Shown: positions 16,143 through 24,043 of the stretch, piece by piece
Layout: each line of letters opens with the position of its first letter
How positions within the stretch are numbered: the stretch's first letter is position 1
Source: an uncultured Christensenella sp.
GTDB taxonomy: Bacteria; Bacillota; Clostridia; Christensenellales; Borkfalkiaceae
DNA length: 64,000 nucleotides
Reading direction: 5' to 3'
Assembly (NCBI GenBank): GCA_910585785.1
Contig: CAJUEV010000001.1
Span: 137,206 to 201,205, forward strand
Notes under the pieces: generated by a model
What the model was told of the DNA's origin: nothing
What the model saw: only the letters and a program-made list of their open reading frames with translations
The model's database searches: none
Translations under genes and position numbers: made by a program

Positions 16143-17389
16143 TTCAAAAGATTGTCGGCGCTTATTTTTTTGCCTTTTTTGCCCTTTTTATCGTCCGTGC
16201 GCAACGCCTTTTCGCGCTCGGCAAAAAGTTTGTTGTACTCGGCGTAAACCTCGTCGTTGGCGTGCGCGCGCTCGTATGCGGCAACTTCGGCAACAAGTTT
16301 TTCCCTGTCGATTTGAGCCGCGCCTATGTCGTCGCGGGTAAACGTTGCCGCGGGTATTTTAATGACGGGCTCCTGCGAAATTGGCATTATAGGACGGGCG
16401 ATAAGTTCGCTTTTGCCTGCGGCAAGCAGTTCCATAGCCGTCCTTCTGTTTTCTTCCGCGCGCTCCTGCGCAATCTGTTTTTCCGTTTTGTTGATTTTAG
16501 CGGTTTCGGCAGGCTTTAAATTAGGGGTTACGAACAAGTCGAAAACCCACTGCGTATACGCCGTCCAGCAAAGCAGTATAAACGAAAATCCGATAAACAC
16601 AAACAGCGTATAAGCGATTATGCGCGCTATTCCGCCTATTATAAACAGCCATACGGGTATAAGCGTAAATCCCGCCATAAAAACAGTTTGCAACGGAGTG
16701 CCGATTAGCAGCGTCAACGCGTTTTTGAATACGTCAACAAGTTTTACTTTATAGCCCGTGCCTACGGCAAACAACCATCCGCAGAACAATCCAACCAGAA
16801 CGGTTGCGATTATTACGAAGACGTAAGCGGTTATAGCGCCCGCTTTGTTGCCGCCCGTAACTATTACAAGCCGCATCCAGTCGCCGACGACTGCGGTTGA
16901 AAACATAAACGCCATAAATATTGTGACGGGCAACACAGTCGCAAAATAGCATACTTTAATTCCGTGAAAAAAGTCCCTCACCTTGCACTCGCCGTGAGTG
17001 TTTATAATTTTTTTAACGCAGTAAGCCGCGCCCGAAACGCCTATCGACGCAATAAAAGCGGCGACAAACAACAGCGCGTACGCCATTAAATCGGCGGAAA
17101 GGGTTATACTTTCGCTAAGTCCCACCGTACTTGGATTGAACGGATAGGGCAAACTGGGGTTAAAGGGACCGGAAATGCCTAGCGAGGCAATGTAAACGTT
17201 ACTTCTTACAAACATAACCGCAACGCCCGGAATAAACGTGACGCAAACCGCCAGATTAAGCAGAATAAACTTCAAAAAGTTGGACTTGAACACGTCCCAC
17301 GTATCCGCCCATCTGCCTTTCGGCACGCTTTTTCTTGTATAACCGTCGGCAAGTTCGTTGCCTTCGAGATTGCTTACTTTAATCGTCAT
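16139..17389 (-). CDS. Six-helix membrane protein with cytosolic tail
   Basis: 416 residues. After a basic N-terminus with VPKGRWADTWDVFKSNFLKF there are about six membrane helices between residues 35 and 290, then a charged tail of about 120 residues ending in a lysine-rich stretch. The helix arrangement recalls DUF624/YesL-type proteins, but I cannot assign it. The tail looks partly coiled-coil. It is coupled to a methyltransferase downstream. Its promoter carries an inverted repeat just after the -10 box that resembles the one at the DeoR-type gene at 60 kb, so it may be repressed by that regulator. Confidence 0.8.
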   Translation of the reverse strand: MTIKVSNLEGNELADGYTRKSVPKGRWADTWDVFKSNFLKFILLNLAVCVTFIPGVAVMFVRSNVYIASLGISGPFNPSLPYPFNPSTVGLSESITLSADLMAYALLFVAAFIASIGVSGAAYCVKKIINTHGECKVRDFFHGIKVCYFATVLPVTIFMAFMFSTAVVGDWMRLVIVTGGNKAGAITAYVFVIIATVLVGLFCGWLFAVGTGYKVKLVDVFKNALTLLIGTPLQTVFMAGFTLIPVWLFIIGGIARIIAYTLFVFIGFSFILLCWTAYTQWVFDLFVTPNLKPAETAKINKTEKQIAQERAEENRRTAMELLAAGKSELIARPIMPISQEPVIKIPAATFTRDDIGAAQIDREKLVAEVAAYERAHANDEVYAEYNKLFAEREKALRTDDKKGKKGKKISADNLLK

Positions 17390-17442
17390 AAACGCCCCGA
17401 TTTACCGCCCCGCCGCTCGCGCGGCTTAAAACGGCAAATTCA

Positions 17443-17490
17443 TTAACAAAACTTTTTGTTAATAATAGCATACAATTAAATAAATTTCAA
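17443..17490 (-). promoter_or_regulatory. Sigma-A promoter with inverted-repeat operator (membrane protein gene)
   Basis: On the minus strand TTGAAA (17485-17490), a 17-base spacer and TATTAT (17462-17467). The inverted repeat TTAACAAAA-N2-TTTTGTTAA spans 17443-17462, covering the expected transcription start, as a repressor site would. The same half-site flanks the DeoR-type gene at 60 kb. Confidence 0.65.
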
Positions 17491-17543
17491 GTATTTTGCG
17501 GCTTAATAAGCGTTTTAAAAGTTGCGTTTGCCTTTTAAAAAAC

Positions 17544-17577
17544 AAAAAAATTCCGCACCGCATAAAGCGTACGGAAT
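17544..17577 (-). terminator. Intrinsic terminator after the DUF2899 transporter
   Basis: On the minus strand ATTCCGTACGC pairs with GCGGTGCGGAAT (two mismatches) and is followed by TTTTTTTG. Confidence 0.8.
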
Positions 17578-17603
17578 AAAACTTTTACAATTATTTAACG
17601 GTT

Positions 17604-18479
17604 TTAAATCATACCCGCAAGCATCATAACGCCGTTTACCGCAATTCCCACCACAACGGCAACCACGTACAGCGCCACGACCAAAAGCACGTTTCTCTTT
17701 ATTTTTTTGGGGTTTTTGAAAAGCACCACAAGCCCCAGTCCAGCGTTTGAACAAAGCCCGCCCACAAAACTGCCGAAAAGTATGCCGTGGTTTATATACG
17801 AGCCGGTAAGAATAACGCTTGAAGCGCAGTTGGGAATAAGCCCCAAAAGTCCGGTTATCAGCGGCTGCCAGAACGCGCCGCCTATAAGCATAGCCGACTC
17901 TATCGACTCGCCGGCGACGTCCATAACCGCGCCGAGCACAAGGTTGATAATAAGCAGGTACAACGTTATTTTAAGCGCGTGAACAAGCGGCGCAATCAAA
18001 AACACCTGCAAATCGGACTTGCCCGTGTGGTCGGTGCCGCACGAGGGAATGTGCATATCCGCGGTAAGGCGTACTTCTTCAAGTTTTTCGTTGGACATTA
18101 TAAAGTTTACAAGATAGCCCACGCCCACCGCAACGGTAATTTTTATTAAAATAAGCGGCATAATGCTGCCCGCCATATTCAGTTGCGAAAGTAAAATTAT
18201 AAGCGCTTCGTCCGAGGTGGCTATAAACACCGCAAGTAAAGTACCCGTGCGTATAAAGCCCCTGTCGTACAACTTTGCCGCCATAACCGAAAATCCGCAT
18301 TGCGGAATTATACCCGTTGCGGAACCTATAAGCGGAGCAAGTCCGCCCTGTAAAATCGTTTTGTTTTGCGTAAGCGATGTTCTGTGCTCTAAAATTTCAA
18401 TAAGCACGTAAATTAAGAGCAAAAAAGGAAATATTTTTAAAGTATCCAGAACCGCGTCGCCGATTACTTCCCAAGTCAT
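17604..18479 (-). CDS. Putative heavy-metal or manganese exporter (DUF2899/ArsP_2-like)
   Basis: Polytopic membrane protein of 291 residues with about 8-10 helices. It shows an internal duplication, each half carrying a matching loop: GIIPQCGFSVMAAKLY near residue 56 and GLIPNCASSVILTGSY near residue 214. This fits the putative ten-helix heavy-metal exporter family also called putative manganese transporter. The paired cysteines at the pseudo-symmetric sites could bind metal. No Shine-Dalgarno is seen; a TATATA lies 5 bases before the ATG, so it may be another leaderless gene, with a weak -35. It is bounded by terminators on both sides. The exact metal is unknown. Confidence 0.75.
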   Translation of the reverse strand: MTWEVIGDAVLDTLKIFPFLLLIYVLIEILEHRTSLTQNKTILQGGLAPLIGSATGIIPQCGFSVMAAKLYDRGFIRTGTLLAVFIATSDEALIILLSQLNMAGSIMPLILIKITVAVGVGYLVNFIMSNEKLEEVRLTADMHIPSCGTDHTGKSDLQVFLIAPLVHALKITLYLLIINLVLGAVMDVAGESIESAMLIGGAFWQPLITGLLGLIPNCASSVILTGSYINHGILFGSFVGGLCSNAGLGLVVLFKNPKKIKRNVLLVVALYVVAVVVGIAVNGVMMLAGMI

Positions 18480-18519
18480 ACTTATATATATTGACAGCCG
18501 TTTTCTTTTTTAAACGCGA

Positions 18520-18539
18520 AGCCCCCTTAAACGGGGGCT
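18520..18539 (-). terminator. Hairpin after the ABC ATPase gene
   Basis: AGCCCCC pairs with GGGGGCT around GTTTAA. The T-tract after it is weak (TCGCGTTT), so termination may be partial. Confidence 0.55.
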
Positions 18540-18552
18540 GCAAAACTTGTTT

Positions 18553-19776
18553 TTATCTGCTTTTTTTCTTTTTTGCGTCTTTTACGGGTTTAAGGCTTTC
18601 CGTAACGGCGTTTTCTTCCGCAATGGGCATAGGCGTAAAGTCGGCTTCCTCAAAATCCGTCTTTTTATATCCGTCGTCGCGGGCAAGCACCGTAAGCCGC
18701 GTTTCCCCGTCGAAAAGATATAAATGCGAAGCGTCTATGCAAAGCTCAACTTCGCTTCCCTTGGAAAGTTCCGCCTCTCCCGCCGTCGCGGTAATAATAG
18801 CGCCGTCTACCGTACAATCGGCATAAGTTTTTCCGCCCTTTTCGTTTACTCCGCTTACAACCGCCTTTATTCCTCCCTTGCCCAAAGCCGCGTCCTCGGG
18901 ACGTATTCCCAAAACCACGGTTTTTTCGGCGTTCGCATATTTTTCGATTTCGGTAAAGCGTTTTACGGTATTTTCCGACAAAGGTATTTTCAACCCGCCC
19001 GCTTCAACAAAATACGCGCCGTCGGCACGCGTTATATGCGCGCCGTCGATAAGGCTTATTGAAGGCGAACCTATATAAAAAGCAACGTAGGCGTTTGCGG
19101 GATAATCGTACAAGTTGGCGGGGGCGTCTATCTGCTGAATAAAGCCGTTTTTCATAACGACTATGCGAGTGCCTATCGCCATAGCCTCCGCCAGATTTTT
19201 AGTGGCGTAAATAAACGTGCCTTCCATTCTCGCCTGCAAGTTTATAATTACGTTAAGCATATCCGCGCGCAAATTTTCGTCAAGACCGCTTAACGGCTCG
19301 TCAAACAAATAAAGTTTGGGCTCGCGCACCATTGCGCGACCTATCGCCACGCGCTGTTTTGCCGCCGCGGAAAGCGTTTTGGGTTTGCGGTACAACACGT
19401 CTTCAAGCCCCAAAATAGTTGCCGCCGCTTTCACGCGCTGTTCTACAAGCGTCGGAGGCGCCTTTCTTAATCTAAGCCCGAACGCCATATTGTCAAAGAC
19501 GTTTTGCGCGGGGTAAAGGGTGCTGCTTCTGAAAATCATAGCCACGTCCCTGTCCTTGGGCTCGACTTCCGTCACGTCCTTTCCGTCTATAAAAACAGCG
19601 CCGGACGTGGGCTGTTCAAGTCCCGCTATAACGCGCAGCAAGGTAGACTTTCCGCCGCACTCGCCTCCCACTATAACGATAAACTCTTTATCGCGCGTAG
19701 AAAAATTTACGTCGTAAAGCGCGCTTTCGCCGGAAGGGTATACTTTGTTTACTGCGTTCAACTTTAAACTTGCCAT
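18553..19776 (-). CDS. MalK/UgpC-type ABC ATPase with degenerate ATP-site motifs
   Basis: Clearly built like the sugar-importer ATPases MalK, UgpC and MsmX: an ABC domain over residues 1-235, then a TOBE/OB regulatory domain with a typical LGIRPEDA segment, 407 residues in all. However, the key motifs are altered. Walker A is GGECGGKST (37-45), with Cys40 replacing the invariant Gly. The Q-loop Gln is Arg83. The signature LSGGQ reads LSAAA (135-139). The H-loop His is Lys193. Walker B LYLFDE (155-160) and the D-loop SGLD are kept. No permease or binding protein lies nearby. The reading frame is intact and begins at a good GGAGA site. The C-terminal 40 residues form a charged extension. It may be a regulatory or hetero-dimerising pseudo-ATPase. 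Confidence 0.85.
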   Translation of the reverse strand: MASLKLNAVNKVYPSGESALYDVNFSTRDKEFIVIVGGECGGKSTLLRVIAGLEQPTSGAVFIDGKDVTEVEPKDRDVAMIFRSSTLYPAQNVFDNMAFGLRLRKAPPTLVEQRVKAAATILGLEDVLYRKPKTLSAAAKQRVAIGRAMVREPKLYLFDEPLSGLDENLRADMLNVIINLQARMEGTFIYATKNLAEAMAIGTRIVVMKNGFIQQIDAPANLYDYPANAYVAFYIGSPSISLIDGAHITRADGAYFVEAGGLKIPLSENTVKRFTEIEKYANAEKTVVLGIRPEDAALGKGGIKAVVSGVNEKGGKTYADCTVDGAIITATAGEAELSKGSEVELCIDASHLYLFDGETRLTVLARDDGYKKTDFEEADFTPMPIAEENAVTESLKPVKDAKKKKSR

Positions 19777-19803
19777 AATAATTTCTCCGTCTATATCAAC
19801 GCC

Positions 19804-19832
19804 ATTTTAACATATTAATAAATTTTTACCAA
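19804..19832 (-). promoter_or_regulatory. Sigma-A promoter of the ABC ATPase gene
   Basis: On the minus strand TTGGTA (19827-19832), a 17-base spacer and TAAAAT (19804-19809). A leader of about 20 bases with a GGAGA site follows. Confidence 0.65.
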
Positions 19833-19943
19833 CTTTAAAAGGGCGGTTTTGGCAATTTTTTTGAAATTGAATTATTAAATTTGTTTTTGAAGCGTTGTCG
19901 CGCGCGATTGCCGCACGGCATAAATATAAAAAACGGTAAACGG

Positions 19944-19972
19944 TTGTAAAATTGCGCAAACTGTGTTAAAAT
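19944..19972 (+). promoter_or_regulatory. Sigma-A promoter of queH, predicted leaderless
   Basis: TTGTAA (19944-19949), a 17-base spacer and TAAAAT (19967-19972). Only 6 bases, ACGGTT, separate the -10 box from the queH ATG, and no Shine-Dalgarno is present. Confidence 0.7.
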
Positions 19973-19978
19973 ACGGTT

Positions 19979-20605
19979 ATGAACGCACGCAACTTCGACA
20001 AATTAATGCAGGAACAGATTGCGCGGGCGCACGGCGAAAAACCAAAACTTTTGCTGCACTGCTGCTGCGCTCCGTGCGCTTCCGCCTGCCTTGAAAGGTT
20101 GCAAGAATTTTTTGAAACAACCGTATTGTTTTACAACCCCAATATTGAAGACGACGAATACGAACGCAGAAAAGCTGAAATCAAGCGATTTATCGAAGAA
20201 ACGGGGTTTGCCGATTTTATCGACTGCGACCACACCGAAAAAGATTTTTACTGCGCGGTAAAAGGGCTGGAAAACGAAAAAGAAGGCGGAGCGCGATGCG
20301 AAAAGTGTTTTGAGTTGAGGCTTGCCGAAACCGCGCGAACCGCGGACGAAAACGGGTTTGACTATTTTACGACCACCCTTACCATAAGCCCGCTTAAAAA
20401 CGCAAAAATTATAAACGAAATTGGCGAAAAACTACAAAACAAGGCGAAATGGCTTTATTCAGACTTTAAAAAACGCAACGGATATTTACGCAGCACCGAA
20501 CTTTCGCAACAACACGATTTGTACAGGCAGAATTATTGCGGGTGCGTATTTTCGCGCAGGGACGCGCAAAGCACGCAAACGCTTGAAAACCGCAAAAAAT
20601 TGTGA
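19979..20605 (+). CDS. queH: Epoxyqueuosine reductase QueH
   Basis: Catalyses the last step of queuosine synthesis, reducing epoxyqueuosine to queuosine in the anticodon wobble position of tRNA, by a route that needs iron but not cobalamin (unlike QueG). It has 208 residues. The N-terminal LLHCCCAPC places Cys28-30 and Cys33, RCEKC lies mid-protein and YCGC near the C-terminus, which supply the iron-sulfur cluster and metal ligands of the DUF208 family. SPLKNAKIINEIG is also typical. The start has no Shine-Dalgarno and lies 6 bases after a -10 box. The transcarbamylase-like gene follows after 40 bases with its own ribosome site. Confidence 0.93.
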   Translation: MNARNFDKLMQEQIARAHGEKPKLLLHCCCAPCASACLERLQEFFETTVLFYNPNIEDDEYERRKAEIKRFIEETGFADFIDCDHTEKDFYCAVKGLENEKEGGARCEKCFELRLAETARTADENGFDYFTTTLTISPLKNAKIINEIGEKLQNKAKWLYSDFKKRNGYLRSTELSQQHDLYRQNYCGCVFSRRDAQSTQTLENRKKL

Positions 20606-20645
20606 TATTATCAAATAAAATTTGCAAACGTTTAAGGATTTAATT

Positions 20646-21584
20646 ATGGATATTAACCGCTATACCCCTTCTTACGGAATAAATCACAAGCATATGATTA
20701 GGCTTTCGAACTATTCCACGGAAGAAATTTTTGAAATTTTATATGCGACAAAGGTTATGAAAGGCAAGTTTATCGCGCACGAAAACACCCGCATACTGCA
20801 AGGCGTTACCGTGGCGCTGCTTTTCGGCGACACTTCGCTTAGAACGCGCTGCGCGCTTGAAATAGGCGTAAGACAACTGGGCGGAGTTTGCGTAAATTTG
20901 CCGTACAGCGAAAACGATATGAGCGCGGGCGAAAACATAAAGGACATTGTAAACGTAATAAGCCGCTACGGAGTGGGCGCGCTGGTAACCCGCGGAATTT
21001 CGCAAAACGAACTTGAAGAATTTTGCGCTGTTTCGGAAATTCCCATAATAAACTCTACAAACGAATACAGCATACCCCTGCAAACGCTGTGCGACCTTTA
21101 CACCATATGGGAAAAGAAGGGGAAACTTGAAGGGCTTAAACTTGCATATCTGGGCAAGGGTTCAAGCAACGCTGCAACGCTTATAACGGGCGCAATCAAA
21201 TGCGGTATGGACGTTGCGGTAGCCACGCCCGAACAATTTGCAATAAGCGAAAACGCGCTTGACGAGGCTATGCAATACGGCAACGTAACCGTGACGAAAA
21301 ATCCCGCCGAAGCGGTGAAAAACGCCGACATAGTATACACCGACAGTTATAACTATCACTCGGCGCTGTCCGCGGCGGAAAAAGAGGTTTTAAAACCCTA
21401 TCAGGTAAACAAAACCATTATGTCGCTTGCCGCTTGCGGCGCATACTTTATGCACTCGCTGCCCGCAGGCAGGGGCGTTGAAGTAACCGCCGACGTTATA
21501 GACGGAAAAAACAGTATAGTTTTGGAGCAAGGCGAAAACAAGCTGCACGTCATTAAAGCGGCTTTGGCTATGCTTATAAAATGA
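20646..21584 (+). CDS. Divergent ornithine carbamoyltransferase-like protein
   Basis: A transcarbamylase of 312 residues with the overall plan of ornithine carbamoyltransferase. The carbamoyl-phosphate motif, normally STRTR, reads SLRTR at residues 64-68, as in some acetyl- and succinyl-ornithine transcarbamylases. The ornithine motif HCLPAHRG is HSLPAGRG at 270-277, so the Cys thought to bind the amino-acid substrate is Ser. The DxxxSMG loop is missing and reads TDSYNYHSALS instead. It may carbamoylate a different amine. No other arginine or citrulline genes are nearby. The start at ATG 20646 has AAGGA 8 bases upstream, better than an in-frame start at 20622. Confidence 0.8.
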   Translation: MDINRYTPSYGINHKHMIRLSNYSTEEIFEILYATKVMKGKFIAHENTRILQGVTVALLFGDTSLRTRCALEIGVRQLGGVCVNLPYSENDMSAGENIKDIVNVISRYGVGALVTRGISQNELEEFCAVSEIPIINSTNEYSIPLQTLCDLYTIWEKKGKLEGLKLAYLGKGSSNAATLITGAIKCGMDVAVATPEQFAISENALDEAMQYGNVTVTKNPAEAVKNADIVYTDSYNYHSALSAAEKEVLKPYQVNKTIMSLAACGAYFMHSLPAGRGVEVTADVIDGKNSIVLEQGENKLHVIKAALAMLIK

Positions 21585-21600
21585 TTTTGCGAGAAAGACG

Positions 21601-21640
21601 CGTCCCCGCCGGATTGAATTCCGACGGGGACGATTTTTTT
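21601..21640 (+). terminator. Intrinsic terminator after the transcarbamylase gene
   Basis: CGTCCCCGCCGGA pairs with TTCCGACGGGGACG, followed by ATTTTTTT. Just after it, TTTTTGTTAA contains the half-site seen at the DeoR-type gene. Confidence 0.85.
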
Positions 21641-21679
21641 GTTAACATAAAATTTACGTTTGCTTAAATCCGTTTTGCG

Positions 21680-22939
21680 TTATTCCGCTTCCGCGCAACC
21701 CTCTTCAAGCGCAACTTCTTCCGCGGGAACAGCGGCAGGTTTTGCAAACTTTTTTTCAAAACAAATCTGAACTATCGATACGGCAAGCAGCGCAACCGAA
21801 AGCACCGTCACGACTATGGGCACAGGGTAAGTTATTTTTAAATCAGCCGAATTTCCGGCAATACTCTCCGCCGCTTTAAAATATTCGGAAGCAGCAACCG
21901 CGATAAACGTTAAAAACGCAATTGCAAGTACAGCGAAAACAATTCCGTAAGTCAGTCTGCCTTTAACGTCCTTATTTGTAACCTGAGTTACGTGTTTTAC
22001 GATAGCCGCCACACCGACGAAAACCATACAAACAAGCAAAACGTATGCCGTTACCGAAAGCGCAACCAACACATAGGCGTTGGTTACAATCGCCATATTT
22101 TCATTAGACCTCACCAAATTGCCGAAATACAAAAGCAAACCTGCTCCATACCCTTCCGCAATTTCGCCGGCTGCGCGGGAAACCCCCAAAATACCCATTT
22201 TTATACCGTCCACTCCGCCTTGCGCAAACGTGTACGCCGAAACGGCGAAAATTCCTATAACAACAAAAGTCAGCGCCACGGAAGCGAGCGATAGCGACGA
22301 TTTAACCGCAAAATCTTTGTTTGTAAATTCTTTTGCGCGAATTGCAATGCAGCAGCCAAGATATATCGCGAAAAATACGCCGCACAGCGAAATCCCCGCC
22401 GCAGAAACTTTGCTCAAATTAACTGAAACGTTTATTATCGATTCCCCCGTGGAAAAATTTTCAAGAGCGACAAGCGAAACAGCGGCTGCAAGCAAAACTC
22501 CGAAAGAAGCTATTGCATATTTTTCACCGCTCTTTTTGCCTTTGCCCGCAAGCGAAAGCGAGCAATATACAATCGCCATAATCGAAAGCGTGCACACGGA
22601 AATCAACGCGCCTGCGGAAATAGCCGCTCCTATAAAAAGAGGTATCAATCTCGTAATATAATACATATCGGAATCGGAACTTCCGTAACTGTCCGATGCT
22701 AAATCCGCAAACCATACAAAGGCGTTTCTGAAATAATAATAAATATAATTATTTGTGGAAACAACTCTTCCGCCGCCAAAAGAAGCCGTTAAACTTGTTC
22801 CCAATAAAAAAACGAAAATAAGCGCAAACCCCGCAACCGCAATTGCGGACGAAAGGGAAATTATTCGCAATATCTTTTGTGCGGTAGTCCAACGGGCGGC
22901 GCTGCGCTCTTTTCCGGCGCACGCGCTTTCCCCCTGCAC
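21680..22939 (-). CDS. Multi-pass membrane protein of unknown function
   Basis: 419 residues, GTG start. About nine or ten membrane helices fill residues 25-395, with an extracytoplasmic loop rich in Tyr, Ser and Asp after the first helix (residues 60-100). The short C-terminus is acidic (EEVALEEGCAEAE). I do not recognise the family. The gene begins two bases after the stop of the zinc-ribbon gene in another frame and has no ribosome site of its own, so it must depend on coupling. Zinc-ribbon plus membrane proteins are usually single polypeptides, so this pair may be a split version. Confidence 0.75.
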   Translation of the reverse strand: MQGESACAGKERSAARWTTAQKILRIISLSSAIAVAGFALIFVFLLGTSLTASFGGGRVVSTNNYIYYYFRNAFVWFADLASDSYGSSDSDMYYITRLIPLFIGAAISAGALISVCTLSIMAIVYCSLSLAGKGKKSGEKYAIASFGVLLAAAVSLVALENFSTGESIINVSVNLSKVSAAGISLCGVFFAIYLGCCIAIRAKEFTNKDFAVKSSLSLASVALTFVVIGIFAVSAYTFAQGGVDGIKMGILGVSRAAGEIAEGYGAGLLLYFGNLVRSNENMAIVTNAYVLVALSVTAYVLLVCMVFVGVAAIVKHVTQVTNKDVKGRLTYGIVFAVLAIAFLTFIAVAASEYFKAAESIAGNSADLKITYPVPIVVTVLSVALLAVSIVQICFEKKFAKPAAVPAEEVALEEGCAEAE

Positions 22940-22941
22940 TA

Positions 22942-23142
22942 TTATGCTTTTATCCGCCTTTTCGGATTTACATAAACTTCCTCTTTTTCAAAACGCGCTC
23001 CGCAATATATGCAAAACGACGCTTCACCCTCGCACGTTTTTCCGCACTCGGGACAAGTCACCGTTCCGTCAACGCGTTTGCCGCAACTCTTGCAAAAAAT
23101 TGCGTCCACGGGATTTTCCACCCCGCAGAATTTACAATCCAT
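22942..23142 (-). CDS. Small double zinc-ribbon protein, 66 aa
   Basis: Two zinc-ribbon units: CKFCG with CKSCG, then CPECG with CIYCG, giving eight cysteines in four CxxC pairs, the pattern of rubredoxin-like ribbons found at the N-terminus of many Firmicute membrane proteins. GGGGAG lies before the ATG. It ends in a basic tail (NPKRRIKA). The membrane protein gene follows with no gap in another frame, so the two probably act together at the membrane. Confidence 0.82.
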   Translation of the reverse strand: MDCKFCGVENPVDAIFCKSCGKRVDGTVTCPECGKTCEGEASFCIYCGARFEKEEVYVNPKRRIKA

Positions 23143-23227
23143 ACACTTTCTCCCCGAAAAACTTATTAAACAACTAAGTTGTTGATTTTGATTATAAGCG
23201 ATTTTAACGTTTAAGTCAATAGCGATT

Positions 23228-24043
23228 TCACTTTTCCGCTTCCGCGTCGGTTTCGGGCAGAAGTTCCGCCACGACTATTTCGGGACGGTTGAATAGGCGC
23301 AAAGGACACTCCGAATTGCCCAGACCGCGGGATATCACCGTTTTTAAACCGTCTATATTATGCAAGCCGGAAGTAAGTTTAGGAAACATTCCCTGACCGG
23401 GAGAAAAAACACCTATACCCGTGAAAGGTATGCGCCACTGCCCGCCGTGCGCGTGCCCGCAAAGCGCAAGCGCATAGCCGTAGCCCGCGTACATATAAGC
23501 AAAATGCGGCTTATGAAAAAGCAATACTTTTGCGCCCTCGCCCGCGGGCGTAATTTTTTCTATCGCGCCGTTTTTTTGCGACGAACATTTAAGCCCGACC
23601 AGCGTTATTCCGCATATATCCGCGCAGCAATCGTCCAAAACTCGGGCGCCCGCTTCAATAAGTTCGCTTTTGAAAACGCGGTATTGCAGCCCGCGCAGCT
23701 CGTGATTTCCGCTGACGAAAAACACAGGCGCTATTTTACTTAAATCGGAAACCGCTTCAAGCGCTACTTTTTTGTTTTTGGGGGTGTATTTATGAATTAT
23801 GTCGCCCGTCACCGCAATTATATCGGGCTTTTCCCGCATAACTTTTTCAATAAGTTTTACGTTTCTTTTGCCGAAGGTTTTGCCGTGCAAATCGCTTAAA
23901 TGCACAATGCGCACCGCGCTGCGGCAACTTTTGTCCGCAACTTTATAACGCGTGATTTTAAGACAGGAATTATTGAACCACACAAACAGCGCCGTCAATA
24001 CGACGCCGGCGCATATTCCCAGCCCAATCCACACGTATAACAC
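23228..24043 (-). CDS. Membrane-anchored metallophosphoesterase (YkuE/YaeI-like)
   Basis: Calcineurin-like phosphoesterase of 271 residues with an N-terminal membrane helix (residues 3-22). The metal-binding motifs are all present: LSDLHGK, VTGDIIHK, GNHE and GHAHGG. The family includes YkuE of Bacillus, a wall-associated phosphoesterase, and lipid A or UDP-sugar hydrolases. Start GTG at 24043 directly abuts the trmB stop and has GGAGGTG inside trmB, so the genes are co-translated. The natural substrate is unknown. Confidence 0.88.
   Translation of the reverse strand: MLYVWIGLGICAGVVLTALFVWFNNSCLKITRYKVADKSCRSAVRIVHLSDLHGKTFGKRNVKLIEKVMREKPDIIAVTGDIIHKYTPKNKKVALEAVSDLSKIAPVFFVSGNHELRGLQYRVFKSELIEAGARVLDDCCADICGITLVGLKCSSQKNGAIEKITPAGEGAKVLLFHKPHFAYMYAGYGYALALCGHAHGGQWRIPFTGIGVFSPGQGMFPKLTSGLHNIDGLKTVISRGLGNSECPLRLFNRPEIVVAELLPETDAEAEK

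Noticed and set aside
17604..19776. The metal exporter and the degenerate ABC ATPase as one transport system
   Set aside because: A terminator-like hairpin separates them, the exporter family does not use an ABC ATPase, and the TOBE domain points to sugar importers.
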